A DNA stretch of 64,000 nucleotides, from assembly GCA_003952965.2 (NCBI GenBank), contig CM025852.1:25337457-25401456 (forward strand), read 5' to 3'. A program made the position numbers and the translations under genes. The notes beneath the pieces were generated by a model. It worked only from the letters and a program-made list of their open reading frames with translations, had not been told where the DNA came from and ran no database searches. The DNA comes from Morella rubra. Its lineage: Eukaryota > Streptophyta > Magnoliopsida > Fagales > Myricaceae. Positions 49,885 to 62,167 of the stretch are shown here, piece by piece; within the stretch, counting starts at the first letter, position 1, and each line of letters opens with the position of its first letter.

Positions 49885-51880
49885 GTGGCAAGTTGTTTCC
49901 AGACTACAGACTGTTGATAACATTAACTCGACAAACTGCGAAGCCAGACACCGGGGTTTCTAGAGGAATTAGCATCCATTTACGTGCTATTTACGTGTAC
50001 ATTAAAAGTCTTCATGTTAAGAACAATAGCACGACTAGTTGATTGCCGACACGGAGGTAGATTTGATGTGATCATGAGCAACTACTTGTTGCTTGGGGCA
50101 TAAATATATAATATATTCCAAGTGATATGTGCAGTTGAGGTAATTAACATTTTTGACTTTTAATTGCTCCTTACATGCAATAGTACTCTTCCTATACAGT
50201 GACATTCCCTTAATTGTACTTGTCCAACATACACACTCGTCCAAGATTTTTCTTTTACGCGTTCATGAGACTTGGTCATAGAAGAATTTTGGAGCAGTCA
50301 ACAAGTAATCACTCTTGGTCTATTCAAGCCCTTAATCATGGAGACTTTTGAAGAACTGACAAAAGGTGCGAGCGACGTATGTATAGCACTTGCCTCGTGT
50401 CAAGCTATGATTATTGATTTCCCATTGGTTCGTATGGCTAATTAGATCTTGACACCAATAACCCAATATTGCTTTATAGTCAAATCTGTGTTCCAAAACC
50501 TTAATGTGTACATCAAAATTGAGGTCTCTCTCTCGCTAACATCTCAAGTGGCTTGAGTCAACATAATCGAGTTCACACGTTGCGGTATATAAGCAAGTAG
50601 TCTGTCCATTCGGTGCAACCCATAAAAAGTAATTGGCATTTCTTTCAGAAGCAGGAAGCTTCCAACTTAAAAAGAATTATATATACGGCTGTCCTGAATA
50701 TCAACCACACGTCATAGATAATGGGTTCGTGAGTTCCCTCTAGCACATACAACAACCTTCTTACTGTTTAATTTGCAGTTGGATTCTTGGACTTCTTCTC
50801 TTCCTTTCTTTTCCCCTAATTCCCAGTCTCACACGCTCGCTTTGAAAATTTCTATCGCTATTATGGCTATGGACGTCGTTATCCTGTCAATGACAAGATG
50901 GATGGGATAGAGTCGGAGGTGAAGGCGGTGGTGGAGACAAAGAAAGATTCGTACACGAAGGCTGCGTATGGCTCATCTTTTCCCACCGCCCAATGCACAG
51001 GGCTTTTTCTTTTTTAATGTTTCAATCGCACCATCATCGAGATTAGACGACTAGCTAGCGGGCGCGAAGACAGATCTTTACTATAGCGAACCTCATGTTG
51101 ATAACATTTTAAATGTAATCCACTCCCTTTTGTGTGCCAATTAACAGTACGACATGTTAGTCGACCAAGCAGCCTAGTGGACAAAACTTTGAGTGCTTTT
51201 CTTTTCGTTTTATGTCCACCTAAAAGTTTTGGGTAACGCATCTATTGACGAAAAGAAGAATTTCGCAAAATTGCTAAAGGATAAGATATGAACCCACTAG
51301 CTGCCAAAAAACATTATATATGCATTACTTAAATGTGCAGATGTAAATGAGACTGATTTAACAAGAAAAAGCAGTCAATATTTATAACATAACCGTTAGT
51401 TGGAATGGTTTATATCTCTCTATCTTTTCTATTTTTTATTTTATCAATGGTCTTATTTTTTGAGGATATTTTTTCTCTATAGATTTAGGGTCAACTGCTA
51501 ATTAATTAATTAACACCCCCCCCCCCCAAAAAAAAAAAAAAAAAACTTTTTTGTAACGTGTTCCTTAATTATGGGCATCAAAATTTAAGATTATTTTGAC
51601 CCATCAACTAAGTGGGATTTGAAAGTTCCATAAGCAGAAACGTCCGACAAGGAATTTAATTAATTTAATGGTGCACTAACGAACTTTAAAACCCTAACTG
51701 CAAGTCAAGCTTTCTTTTTCAAGAGATGGGTAAGCATAAAAACCGTCCACTACCTTTATTTTGCTTCCGGTGGCAAAACCCAAACCAAAATCGTTATTCT
51801 CACCTCCAACACCACCATCAAAGATATCCGCAATTTACTGACGACATTTTAAGTCTCCTGTATAAAGCTCAAGTGCCGAC
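49560..51880. other. Intergenic region without a recognisable gene
   Basis: About 2.3 kb between the second gene fragment and the MATE gene promoter. It contains a CT microsatellite (49851-49882) and C/A runs near 51517-51545. Open frames here (for example 49596-50042) run through simple sequence and lack family similarity. Confidence 0.5.
49851..49882 (+). repeat. (CT)n microsatellite
   Basis: Sixteen CT units in intergenic DNA. Confidence 0.9.
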
Positions 51881-51882
51881 AG

Positions 51883-51890
51883 TATATATA
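51883..51890 (+). promoter_or_regulatory. TATA box for the DTX50-like MATE gene
   Basis: TATATATA in CAGTATATATAGTTG, about 265 bp upstream of the chosen ATG. It lies inside an upstream in-frame open stretch, which argues that this stretch is promoter and leader and not protein. Confidence 0.5.
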
Positions 51891-52054
51891 GTTGTATCTG
51901 TCTACCCTTTCTCGGTCTCTTCCTCAACGTGTGAATCGGTTCTGCCGCCGCCAAAAGTTACATTTTCGGTCATAAAAAGGACGCTTGAAAGGTTTCCAAG
52001 AATTTCACTTGTCAAGAGGTATATTCTTCTTTTTCTACCCCCCCCCTGTCCCAG

Positions 52055-52087
52055 ATGCTCAGAAGTAACCTCACTAATCGCCTTTAA
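52055..52087 (+). other. Possible upstream ORF in the DTX50-like leader
   Basis: A 10-codon open frame with its own ATG and TAA lies in the predicted leader, 62 nt upstream of the main start and in a different frame. If transcription starts near 51915, it would be the first AUG and could reduce translation of the transporter. This is an inference from position. Confidence 0.35.
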
Positions 52088-52148
52088 ATCCCAGAACACT
52101 CTCAAAGAGCCCCCCCAACTCTCTCTCTCTCAAAAAGTCCAAAACGAC

Positions 52149-53774
52149 ATGTGCCAATTATCATCCTCTCCTAGATCCTTTGAAAGCAATTCAGACCAAC
52201 CAAGCCTTCCCTCAAACAAACTAAAAGATCCCGACATGTTCACCCCTTTGATCCCCCAAAACCCAACACCTGATGATCAGCATCGAAACCAACCTCCCCA
52301 GAAAGCCCATCTCTCTCTTGTTGTCACCGAAGCCAAATGGATAGCCAAGATTTCCTTCCCAATGGTACTGACAGGACTATTACTCTATTTCCGCTCCATG
52401 ATCTCCATGCTCTTCCTTGGCCACCTCGGCGAGCTTGCTTTGGCCGGTGGTTCACTCGCAATCGGGTTCGCTAATATCACTGGTTATTCTGTTCTCTCTG
52501 GCCTTGCCATGGGAATGGAACCCATTTGTGGTCAGGCCTTTGGAGCCAAAAGATTCAAACTGCTTGGCCTCACCATGCAAAGGACTGTGATTCTGCTTCT
52601 GTTAACTTCAATTCCAATTTCATTTCTATGGTTGAACACGAAGAAGATTCTGCTCTTTTGTGGTCAGAAAGCCGATATTGCAACCGAAGCTCAGTTGTAC
52701 ATTTTTTATTCGCTCCCGGACCTCGTTGCACAATCTCTTTTGCACCCTATACGGATATATCTCCGATCCCAATCCATAACTCTGCCTCTAACCTTGTGTG
52801 CAGCTTTTTCTATTCTTCTCCATGTGCCCATCAATTACTTTCTTGTTTATGTGCTCAAACTTGGAACCAAAGGAGTTGCATTAAGCGGGGTCTGGACTAA
52901 CTTCACACTAGTAGGATCATTGATCGTCTATATTATATTCTCCGGCGTGCATAAGAAAACTTGGGGTGGGATTTCCTCCGAGTGCCTCAAAGGGTGGAAA
53001 GCTCTCCTGAATTTAGCCATTCCAACCTGCATTTCAGTTTGCCTAGAATGGTGGTGGTACGAAATCATGATTTTACTGTGCGGGCTGTTACTCAATCCCC
53101 AAGCAACGGTTGCTTCAATGGGAATTCTGATTCAAACCACGGCTTTGATCTACATTTTTCCATCTTCTCTCAGCTTCGGCGTATCAACAAGGGTTGGAAA
53201 CGAACTAGGTGCTAACAATCCCACGAAAGCAAAACTCGCCGCATATGTAGGCCTTTCTTTCAGCTTCACGTTGGGATTTTCAGCATTTCTTTTTGCGGTG
53301 ATGGTTAGGAAGATATGGGCTACCATGTTCACCCAGGACACCGAGATCATAGCCTTAACATCTATGGTTTTGCCCATTATCGGTCTCTGCGAACTCGGAA
53401 ACTGCCCGCAAACAACAGGTTGCGGTGTTCTGAGAGGAACAGCCCGGCCTAAACTGGGAGCTAATATCAACCTCAGTTGCTTTTATCTTGTGGGAATGCC
53501 AGTTGCAGTGTGGTTGAGCTTTTACGCTGGGTTTGATTTTAAAGGACTATGGCTTGGCCTCTTAGCCGCCCAAGGCTCGTGTGTGGTGACCATGTTGGTC
53601 GTCTTGGCTCGAACCGATTGGGATCGTCAAGCCCAGAGAGCTAAGGAGCTGACTGGAGCTACTACCACTCTTGATGATGACAATTACCCCCAAGATGAGA
53701 AATTGAAGAACGAAATCAAGGATTTTTCCAGTTCGTCGCATGAAACAGAGAGCAGCCATGATTCTCTAGTTTGA
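52149..53774 (+). CDS. DTX50: MATE (DTX) transporter, DTX50-like
   Basis: A single-exon gene of 541 aa with 12 predicted membrane helices. The frame stays open 141 codons upstream, but that part is low-complexity, contains a TATA box and has no MATE similarity, so I start at MCQLSSSPRSFESNSD. Family landmarks are EAKWIAKISFPMVLTGLLLY, the MATE motif LAGGSLAIGFANITGYSVLS, GMEPICGQAFGA, STRVGNELGANNP and CPQTTGCGVLRGTARPKLGA. The cytosolic tail is rich in Asp, Glu and Ser. The absence of introns and the motif set fit the DTX48-DTX56 clade. Arabidopsis DTX50 exports abscisic acid at the plasma membrane; the same substrate here is inferred. The gene order CBF, ERF025-like, this gene, BAG1 favours DTX50 over its paralogues DTX48/49. 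Confidence 0.92.
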   Translation: MCQLSSSPRSFESNSDQPSLPSNKLKDPDMFTPLIPQNPTPDDQHRNQPPQKAHLSLVVTEAKWIAKISFPMVLTGLLLYFRSMISMLFLGHLGELALAGGSLAIGFANITGYSVLSGLAMGMEPICGQAFGAKRFKLLGLTMQRTVILLLLTSIPISFLWLNTKKILLFCGQKADIATEAQLYIFYSLPDLVAQSLLHPIRIYLRSQSITLPLTLCAAFSILLHVPINYFLVYVLKLGTKGVALSGVWTNFTLVGSLIVYIIFSGVHKKTWGGISSECLKGWKALLNLAIPTCISVCLEWWWYEIMILLCGLLLNPQATVASMGILIQTTALIYIFPSSLSFGVSTRVGNELGANNPTKAKLAAYVGLSFSFTLGFSAFLFAVMVRKIWATMFTQDTEIIALTSMVLPIIGLCELGNCPQTTGCGVLRGTARPKLGANINLSCFYLVGMPVAVWLSFYAGFDFKGLWLGLLAAQGSCVVTMLVVLARTDWDRQAQRAKELTGATTTLDDDNYPQDEKLKNEIKDFSSSSHETESSHDSLV

Positions 53775-54028
53775 GTTTTCCTTGGTATTCTATAATTATT
53801 TGTACAAATCTTGTCCGCTAAATCACTCGACCAGCATTTTTTTATGTATCAACATTAACAACAATTAATATAAATACATTCCTCTCTCCCTGTCTCTTTT
53901 CCTTGTTTTGCATGCACATTAATTTCCATTCCACTGCAGGAGAAATTCCATTTTCTGTAAATCTTTTGTTCTGAATGCAAATTGAAGAAGGATCGTATAG
54001 CATCATCCCCCCCGGTTTGTAGAAAAAT

Positions 54029-54466
54029 GGGAGAAACAAAATAAATATAGATCCAGTACACTCATGTGAGTTTTGATTGCCGATAGCCACACTGATTAAT
54101 GATCCTCTCTAATTTGGTACTCGAATTGGATGTTTAAATTCAGAGCCCCTACACCCCCACAAACACTTGTGAGAAATATGGGAGAAACAAAACAAAATAG
54201 ATTTCATGAGTTTAAATTCACACACTCACACTGATTAATTGCCACTACACTGATTAATGATTACTCTCTAATTTTGTACTTGAAAATGTTTAAATTCGGA
54301 GCCCCCCCCCCCCCCCCACCACAAACACTTGTAAGAAATATAGGAGAAACAAAACAAAAATAGATCCAATACACTCATGTGAGTTTAAATTGTCACTGGC
54401 CACATTGATCAATCATCTTCTCTAATTTGGTACTCGAATTTTATGTTTAAATTCAGAGAGAGATAG
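54029..54466 (+). repeat. Minisatellite, three units of about 150-160 bp
   Basis: Units start at about 54029, 54180 and 54342 with GGAGAAACAAAA. Each continues through a CACTCATGTGAGTTT-like stretch, TTGATTAATGAT-like sequence and TCTCTAATTTGGTACTCGAA, and ends at ATGTTTAAATTC. A 16-base C run (54302-54317) lies at the junction of units 2 and 3. It starts about 255 bp after the MATE stop codon, so it may overlap that gene's 3' end. Confidence 0.8.
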
Positions 54467-57400
54467 ACATAGGATATGAGTCTTACAACATTTAATATTG
54501 TGGATCTTACCGTGTGACTCATATATTTTGTTTATTTCTTTTCAAATTGGATCATGACAATAAATTGGAAAACAATATCTATCTCTAACAAACTAGAATA
54601 CATTAAACTAAGTTAAGGATAATTCGAGCATGACATCATAAGCTCATGCTAATGCCCGATTGCATGCCCGTTCAGTTAGGTATATCTCTGTGTTGACGTC
54701 CTATTCAAATTTACTTTGGATACAATAGTTACCCAAAAAATAATAAAAAATAGAAACAGATAGAACACTTACTCTATCGGTTACTTATCAAACCTTGGTT
54801 TCATTTGCTTCCTACGTGGATCTCTGATATATAACTAAATTGACCAAAAATCATAAAATAAAAGCAGAGATTGACAAGCTGTGGTATATATGGGTGAATG
54901 GAACTAAATAATGTTAGGTTTAATTGGCCAGAATTCAATTGGAATGTCTTTTCTCGAAATGATCCAGACAATAAGGTATGGGCCGGGATGTGTAGCCATA
55001 CATAAATACCTAAGTAAACTAACGCATGGGTGTGTAACTTGCAAAACTGAACCTGCAGGCCGTATCTCTGTGCATATATCTAGGATCGTCACCAAACTAT
55101 CATGATATATCACATATGGCTCATCTAGGAGCTTTTTTAAGTCACCCTTAACCCAACATCTAGCTCAACTCGCAATCCATATTCAATCAAGCTCCCCAAC
55201 TTGCAGTATTTTTCTCTTTTTTCTTCTAACTTATCTTAGTTTTTTTAGGGAAAAATTGATTAAAAATACCTATTTGGCGACTACGATATCGATCGATCTG
55301 TGCCTCTTTATATGATGGTCTAGATCTAGGTGGAAGAAACATTAGCCTACAATCTGAAATATATTTGCGAGTCGTAAATGACGTTCAAGTATTGAACGTG
55401 AAACAAGGATTGCCCCTCAAGTTCTGAATTTGACTTTTCTAATTATTTATTGGTCTTATAATCTGAATGGCTGCTGACCTCAGTGTAGAATTATTTTTCT
55501 GAAGTATTTTCCAGTAGGCAGAAAAATGGTTGGAGGCTGCATGCATGCACCTTGAGAAGGAATTCACGGAGCCGACTGGTACAAATGCCGCCGGAAATTG
55601 TTCGCTCGTCTGAAATTTTGACGAGGAAGTAGTCTCCGCGCCGACTTAACCCAAAGTCCATGCACACACATCAGCTTGCGTCATATTCATAGATGTGGCT
55701 AAATCTGCAGGTCATGTTAGAGCGTAATTCACCTAGGCACGCTATTGGTGTATTCTATTTAATTCACCACCCTAGCTTGCGTTCTATTTCATTTACCAAA
55801 CTCTATCTATCTAGCAACTACGTATTTGCGAGTTATATATGATTGAGCCATTTTTAACTAGCCCATCATAGTATCCAGTGGGCCAATAACCCGAGGGAGC
55901 TACTGGGCCTGAGATCCGATGCTTGAGATGGGTTAAAAGCTACAAACTCTCCTTCCTTCTTCTTACAAGCGAAGAAAACAAGTTAGGAGCCGAAGTCTTC
56001 TCCATATGGAAATTTATCCGATATCATTGTTATTCGCCTCTTGTTTACTGGTTTGATTATCAAGAAGAAAAAATATGAGAGAGAGTACGGGTGTTTCCAC
56101 TTACCCCCCCTTTTTTCCTTTTCTTCCTTTTATCCCTCTTCTTTCCCTCCTTTGGGCCCAAGACTCTCCGGCCCCATTTTCCTTTTAAATCTTATTATCC
56201 TTAGACCTTTCCCGTCCTATCCATCTTTTCATCGAAGGTTGGCATTGTCAAACTTGGTCTTCTTCAGGCCGGCTTGAGTCGACTGACTCTTTCCTCCTAC
56301 TTTCTACTTTTCGGACCGTCAGTCAGTTAGTAAGCAGAGAGTAATCATAGTCTCTTTCGTTAGCTTCTTTTCCTAATAAAAGCACTGTCAGGCTCTTTTA
56401 TGGATCTCCCATCGTTGAAGGGCACACGCCATATCGAATGGGCTGGTCCTTGCCTCACTATTTTGGACTTCAAATTATGGGCTTTTGTAATAAGGAAAAA
56501 TTCATCATCCACCAATATATATAATTAATGTATATGTACACTCATACGTACAGAAGTATGCAATATATTAATACGTTCCTTAAATTGTTCCACATTGTAT
56601 TAATACAGCACATTGGATGAGTGTTAATCTCCACACGTGATAGGTTGTGGATCATGATTAATTTATAATATCTTATATATTATATATGCATCTTCTTCTT
56701 CTCCATTAATGTGTTGTTTATTTTATTTTCTAATAATTGATCATGTGGGCTGCTTAGCTGAAGAGGGTATATAACACGTATGACTGTCGTTGGGTGCCAA
56801 TTAATGAACTTATTTGTTTAGAATATTCAGATATATATTTTAATGTAGTATGTACTGAATCTCACTTTAATTAGGTGCGAAAGGAGAAAGAATTAATCAG
56901 CAAGCTGGAGTTATAATAGGAGAATTTAGCCTTATAACGACAATCCAAGGAGTTTCAAAAGCCATCCTATTAGTCTTTTTAAAGTATAATACGACTTAAT
57001 TTGAATTTTTTTAAAGACTATTGAGAGCGTAGGTTACATCAATAGTGCTCTCCATTAACGGAACATTGTGGCTTATTTTGTCTTCTAATAATTGCGAAAC
57101 GACAAGAGAAGCTAGCTGGCTAGCTAAAACAACTCCATCCATCTGTAAATTAAATGAATGATAAACTAATATATCTTAAAGAATCAAAGATGCATATTCC
57201 TCCTACTTATCCAGGGCCCAGGCAATATATGACAAAAAGCCACGTGGGTTTTCCGATGCAAGCATGTTGCTCTTTGGGGGTCACACATACATGAGGCAAG
57301 TTTGGTCCGCCGGCCCGTGCGACCCTTATTATAAAATACTTCTCAAAAGGAAAAACAAAAATACAATATAAAAGAGAGCCTTAATTCTCTCATGAGAGAG

Positions 57401-57554
57401 GCGAAGTATATTACGTACATGAATATGTCGTGTGTGGCTAATTCGCTTCTGGAAAGTCAAGAACCACGTATCCACATTAGCGTCTGTATTATAAAATTTT
57501 AACAAAATTTTACTTCTATTAAATATATTTTAAAATTTTATTTTTATTTTTATC

Positions 57555-57578
57555 ATATATATATATATATATATATAT
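57555..57578 (+). repeat. (AT)n microsatellite
   Basis: About 12 AT units in intergenic DNA. Confidence 0.9.
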
Positions 57579-58169
57579 CAATTTCAATATATTTAATTTT
57601 TTTATCGCAACATCAAATTTTACTAAAATTTTATAACCAAGACGCTATAATTAAATGCACGGATGGACGTTTGCAATGCTAGGCATTTTCTCTCTCATCC
57701 TTTTAGCCGTCCTACTGCGGTACTGCTACACAAGGATACCCATCCTACTGTCGCAAACACTGTCTCTTGCATTTAATTAAATGCACGGATGGGCGTCGCG
57801 AAGGCTTTTAAAGGAGAAGAAGCTTTGCAGCATGATCACGGGAGTCAGAGCAATTGAGCCGCTAGTTAAAGATGGGCTATCGATTTTTTTAAGTTAGAGA
57901 TTTGGATAAATCGAGACTTAATTTGTATTATCTCTTTTTAAAATTTCAATTTTTTCTGATAATAAATTTCTTTTTAAATTTTCGCCGGTTAATAAATAGC
58001 TACATTCAAATTGCACCATTTAAATCTTAATATTTTTTTGTAAAATTGTGGTGGTTGGATCCAAATCTCGTTTAGAGTCTTGACCATCTAATATTTATTA
58101 TGACGCAGAAAGAGGCTATCTCTGACTACATCATGTGACTTCATTTATAAATGACAGAGCTAATTATTA

Positions 58170-58335
58170 GGGTGTTTGTTTGTTAAAATTTTAAAGAATA
58201 TTTTTAAAATTTTTAAAATTTTTATTTTATTAAAATTTATAAAAAATGATATGCGTAAATATAAAAATTAAAATTTTAAAATATATTTATTTTATTAAAA
58301 ATTTTACTACTCTAAAATATTAGTAGAACAATCGG
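58170..58335 (+). mobile_element. MITE-like element, copy B
   Basis: Begins GGTGTTTGTTTGTTAAAATT and ends TCTAAAATATTAGTAGAAC. It follows copies A and C along the same internal pattern but is the most AT-eroded. No coding capacity. Confidence 0.55.
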
Positions 58336-58515
58336 TACTTACGCTGACAAAAGATGTACGTAGCTTCCAGCATGTTCTAGTCTTACCCGGCAAAGTCATG
58401 AATTTCAGCTGACAGGATATCTTAGACTTGGCAACACAGCCATCGTTCACGTGCCCACATGAATGTTCAAAATCCCGAAACAAATATCGGATCGAGAAAA
58501 CCATTAGCATAACAT

Positions 58516-58658
58516 GTGACATGACAGAAGCAACTTCTAGCTGCATTTTCTTCGCAGATAAATCACATGCAAAAATATCGTGGAAAACCATAGGCCGAGT
58601 CTACGTGACATGACATGACAAAAGCAACTTCTAGTAGCATTTTTTTCGCAGATAAATA
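58516..58658 (+). repeat. Direct duplication of about 48 bp
   Basis: GTGACATGACAGAAGCAACT and the following bases (58516-58563) recur with a few changes at about 58604-58658, both ending TTCGCAGATAAAT. It lies between MITE copies B and C. Confidence 0.75.
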
Positions 58659-58718
58659 TTCAGATAAATCTCACCCAAAACTCTTTGATTGCAGGCACAT
58701 AAATAATTTTTTATTAAG

Positions 58719-58887
58719 GGAGTGTTTGTTTGTCAAAATTTTGAAGAATATTTTTAAAATTTTTATTTTATTGATATTTATTGAAATTTGTGAAATATGA
58801 AGTGTGTATGTGTTAAAATTAAAAATTTTAGAGTGTATTTATTTTGTTGAAAATTTTTGTACTCTAAAATACTGAGAAAACAAACTG
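58719..58887 (+). mobile_element. MITE-like element, copy C
   Basis: Begins GGAGTGTTTGTTTGTCAAAA and ends ACTGAGAAAACAAACTGTA; the ends are imperfect inverted repeats of each other. The interior matches the reverse complement of copy A well (TTTATTGAAATTTGTGAAA, GTGTATGTGTTAAAA). It is about 170 bp and noncoding. Confidence 0.6.
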
Positions 58888-61800
58888 TATCTAAGTGTAT
58901 TCAACTTTTTCTTACGTTGGGTCAATAAACAATAGAAATTCGTCAATGTCATAATAATTCCTTTTGGGGGGCAAGTGATCATACAATATCGAATTACCAA
59001 AAAACCATGACAATGTTTCAAAATACGACCATTCTTCTCACTTAGAAGTTAGAACCACCATGGGAACGTTGGAATTCTTAATTGAACATACATTATTCGT
59101 GTGCTTTTATTACACGCTTTTTTTTAATTGGTACTAATATCCCTCTCCTAACGTAAGATAAACATGTCTATATGGGTCAATTCAATTGGAGTGAGTTCTT
59201 TACACACAAGATATCGCTTTCTAGCTTATAATGTTTCTCGTTGGGCTGTGTCTCACAGGTTGTTTGGTCACTTTAGATGAAGTGACATTGCTCAGTTAGT
59301 TTCCTAGTCCCAGTTAGCCTAGTCCCACCGAGGTGGACAGTGTGCAATGTTTAGATGCTGGGCTGCTAAAAAAAAAAAAGAGGAGGTGAGTGGTTTGGGG
59401 GAAGAAAAAATAACTCATCTTCTTTGAAAGCCAAAACTTTGGTCATCCATAATTGGACCACAAAGCCCAAAAGAATTTCAGAGACAGGTTTACGCAATCC
59501 ATTAACGCTTTCTTCCAAGGTGTCAAGACCCAAGGCTAACCCATTTGCCCTAAGGGATAGACAGGCCCAATCTATTACCCTTTTTCTTTTGGTAAGTGGA
59601 CAATCTATTACCCTTTTTCTTTTTTCTTTTTTTTTGTGTGTGTGTGTGTGTGATAATCTATTACCTTTCAATGACTGTTGATTGCCTTTTCTGCTAATCC
59701 TATTCAAGAGGCATTCTAAAGGGCTTTTTCCTTTCTTCTTTTCCCAAAGAGGGTATTTCCAACACTTACTAGCAAATCGTACACCTGCTCAAACTCCGAC
59801 AACTTGGAAAGAAATATTGATATTTAGGAGTAGATTAAGATCTTTTAAATTTTTTTAGGAAAATCCACGTCAGAGATCTTAAGACCTGAACCATTTTTTG
59901 CTTTACCTAAAATGGTTCAAATTATCAACTTCAGAGGATTTTTGTGATGTCTTCAAACTTATTGCAACATCGAATGATGTTGAAATGGTAAAATTATAAG
60001 CATCCAATTGCAAAAATCCATGTTTCGGGAATTTTGAGTTAGAGATATCCCAACTCCTACGACGCAATATAGAGGATCATAATTCAGCTTTGAATATCTC
60101 GTATTAGGAAATACATGTCCGACCAAAACAACACCCCTAGTATGAGTAATATGTTGCACTTTGTAAATCTTGTTCATAATCCAAAAAATGTAAAACGGAT
60201 GATCGAGTGGTTTCGCCGACAAAACCAGTGGCACAATTGTCGTTTCTTAGCAAAACATTCAAACATGCAAAACCGCTGTTCAATGTCATTGGGGCCGAAA
60301 GAAACGGGAGAACCAGTACCATTTCTTTAGAAATATAGTTCCTTCATTCAGTGGGACTTTGTATGCTCGTGTTAGCTACCAGCTACCATGTGTTTTTGCC
60401 GGCACAAAGATAAGCATTCACGACAAATTCGTGTTGGACCCGGGGTTAGAGTTCTATATGTGTGCAATTTATTATGTTTTGTCTTTTATGTTAGATAAAC
60501 TTGATAATGGCGTCTGCCTTTCTTGGCTAATCGGTCCCATATGACGTGAGTTGTTTGTTATGTGTAGACCCATATATCATGGCTGTATGCCTGTCTACCT
60601 TTAAGGTCCATTTCATCGGCATGACTCCTTGATAAGAATTTCCCCCACCTTGATGCTGTTTTCCAGACACATGTCCAACATTTTCAGAACCTTGCTCTGC
60701 CTTCCACTCCTTGAAAAAGGAGTATAGCATTGAATGAGGAAATTAAGTTGGTTTTGTTCGTATATAATTTTGGCTATGTTTACTGGAGAAAATTTTCTCC
60801 CTAAAATTTGTTCTCTCCACAATTATTCACCGACTCTCATAAATTTTTTTACTTTTTCACTACCTCTCATAAAACTTTTTTACTTTTTTTTTTATCAACT
60901 TTTTCACTCTATTTCTTCACTTTTTCATTAACTCTTATACTCAAAATTTTAACCACCTTAAAATTTTATTGCTCAAACATTGCATTGTGTTTAAATAAAT
61001 TGTAAAGTATTTCTTTTTCCCAATTTCAATCAAAATTAGAATATTGAAAAGCGAATTAGAATCTTCTACAATTTCCTTTCTGAATTGTATGGTGTAATTT
61101 AAAGGGATAGACATAATAGGTGGAATTTACATTATTTAATGTTACTTATATAAAGTTTCGAGCAGTATGAACCACACAATAAGGTTCACTTGTTATGTTT
61201 ATCTTTTTCCGAATTGTACAGGTAAAAAATTACAGAAGATCTTGATACTCTGAAAAACTCTCTAATTATAATTTTCTAACATTTATTAGAAAGAAGGGAA
61301 AATGTAATGAATATGATGCTAAAAGTCACTCTTAGATTTCTCAATATGCAGATGTCTTTTTGTTATTTTAAAGCGATCATGTTTGGTTTTTCCTTTTTTG
61401 AAGAACCACTTGGGTTCCCATCTTAGTAAGCGGTTCTAAAGTCAAACCTGCCCTTCTGTCATATGGTCTGATCAAGGAGAATAGCATCTTCAACACTATT
61501 TTAGTTATTTCTTATGGCAGCAGCCACACAAGAAGCCAACAAAACAAAAAATAACAAAACTTTTTTCTGCATTAACCACTTGGGAATATAGAACAGGCTA
61601 TTCAGTATCAAAGGAAGAATAGGTTGGCCAAATGGGCCCCAAGCCAATAATTAAAACCTCATCAATTCTGAATTAAAAGAAAAAGCTGTCATTGGCCTTA
61701 TATGGTCCCAAGCCCCAACAACACATGCACACAGAGTCAACAATAACAGCTGTTGCAACAGTTCTTCCAATTGAATCCCATCATCTCCAAATTATGCATC

Positions 61801-62167
61801 ACACCTTGATATCTAAGTACCCTTTCAAGTTTACATAAACTCTGTAACCGTACTGGCCCATCCTTCCCTTATCCCCCTTTTCCTATCCACAATATAGTAT
61901 ATACAAATTGTAGAGAACTTAAGGTGCCAATAGTGAAAAACAAGTAAAATATGCACACATGCATCACGTTTCAGAGAAAAAGAGAAATCTTTAACTGGAG
62001 ACAGCAAAGAGATGAGGAAGAAAACAAAACAGGCAGGGAAAACAAAACTGAAATCCATGCCTGAATAACCTAATCTGCATAATTTTGACCTTTTTGATCT
62101 AGGATGATCTGATCTCCTTGAGAGAATCCCAAATTTTTGCTTAGCTCCCAATTTGAAGTTCTATTTA

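Larger units (their letters stand above)
53775..62160. other. Intergenic region without a recognisable gene
   Basis: About 8.4 kb between the MATE gene and BAG1, the largest gap besides 4-13 kb. It contains a three-unit minisatellite (54029-54466), an AT microsatellite (57555-57578), two MITE-like elements (58170-58335 and 58719-58887) and a short direct duplication between them (58516-58658). Open frames near 55000, 56041-56277 and 60115-60330 show no family similarity. Confidence 0.55.

Noticed and set aside
51726-52148. N-terminal extension of the MATE protein by 141 residues
   Set aside because: It has no MATE similarity, contains a TATA box and C and CT runs, and would make the protein far longer than its family. 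The start at 52149 is preferred.
60115-60545. Open frames of 61-71 residues in the 60-kb region
   Set aside because: Short, on both strands, with no family similarity or splice signals linking them.
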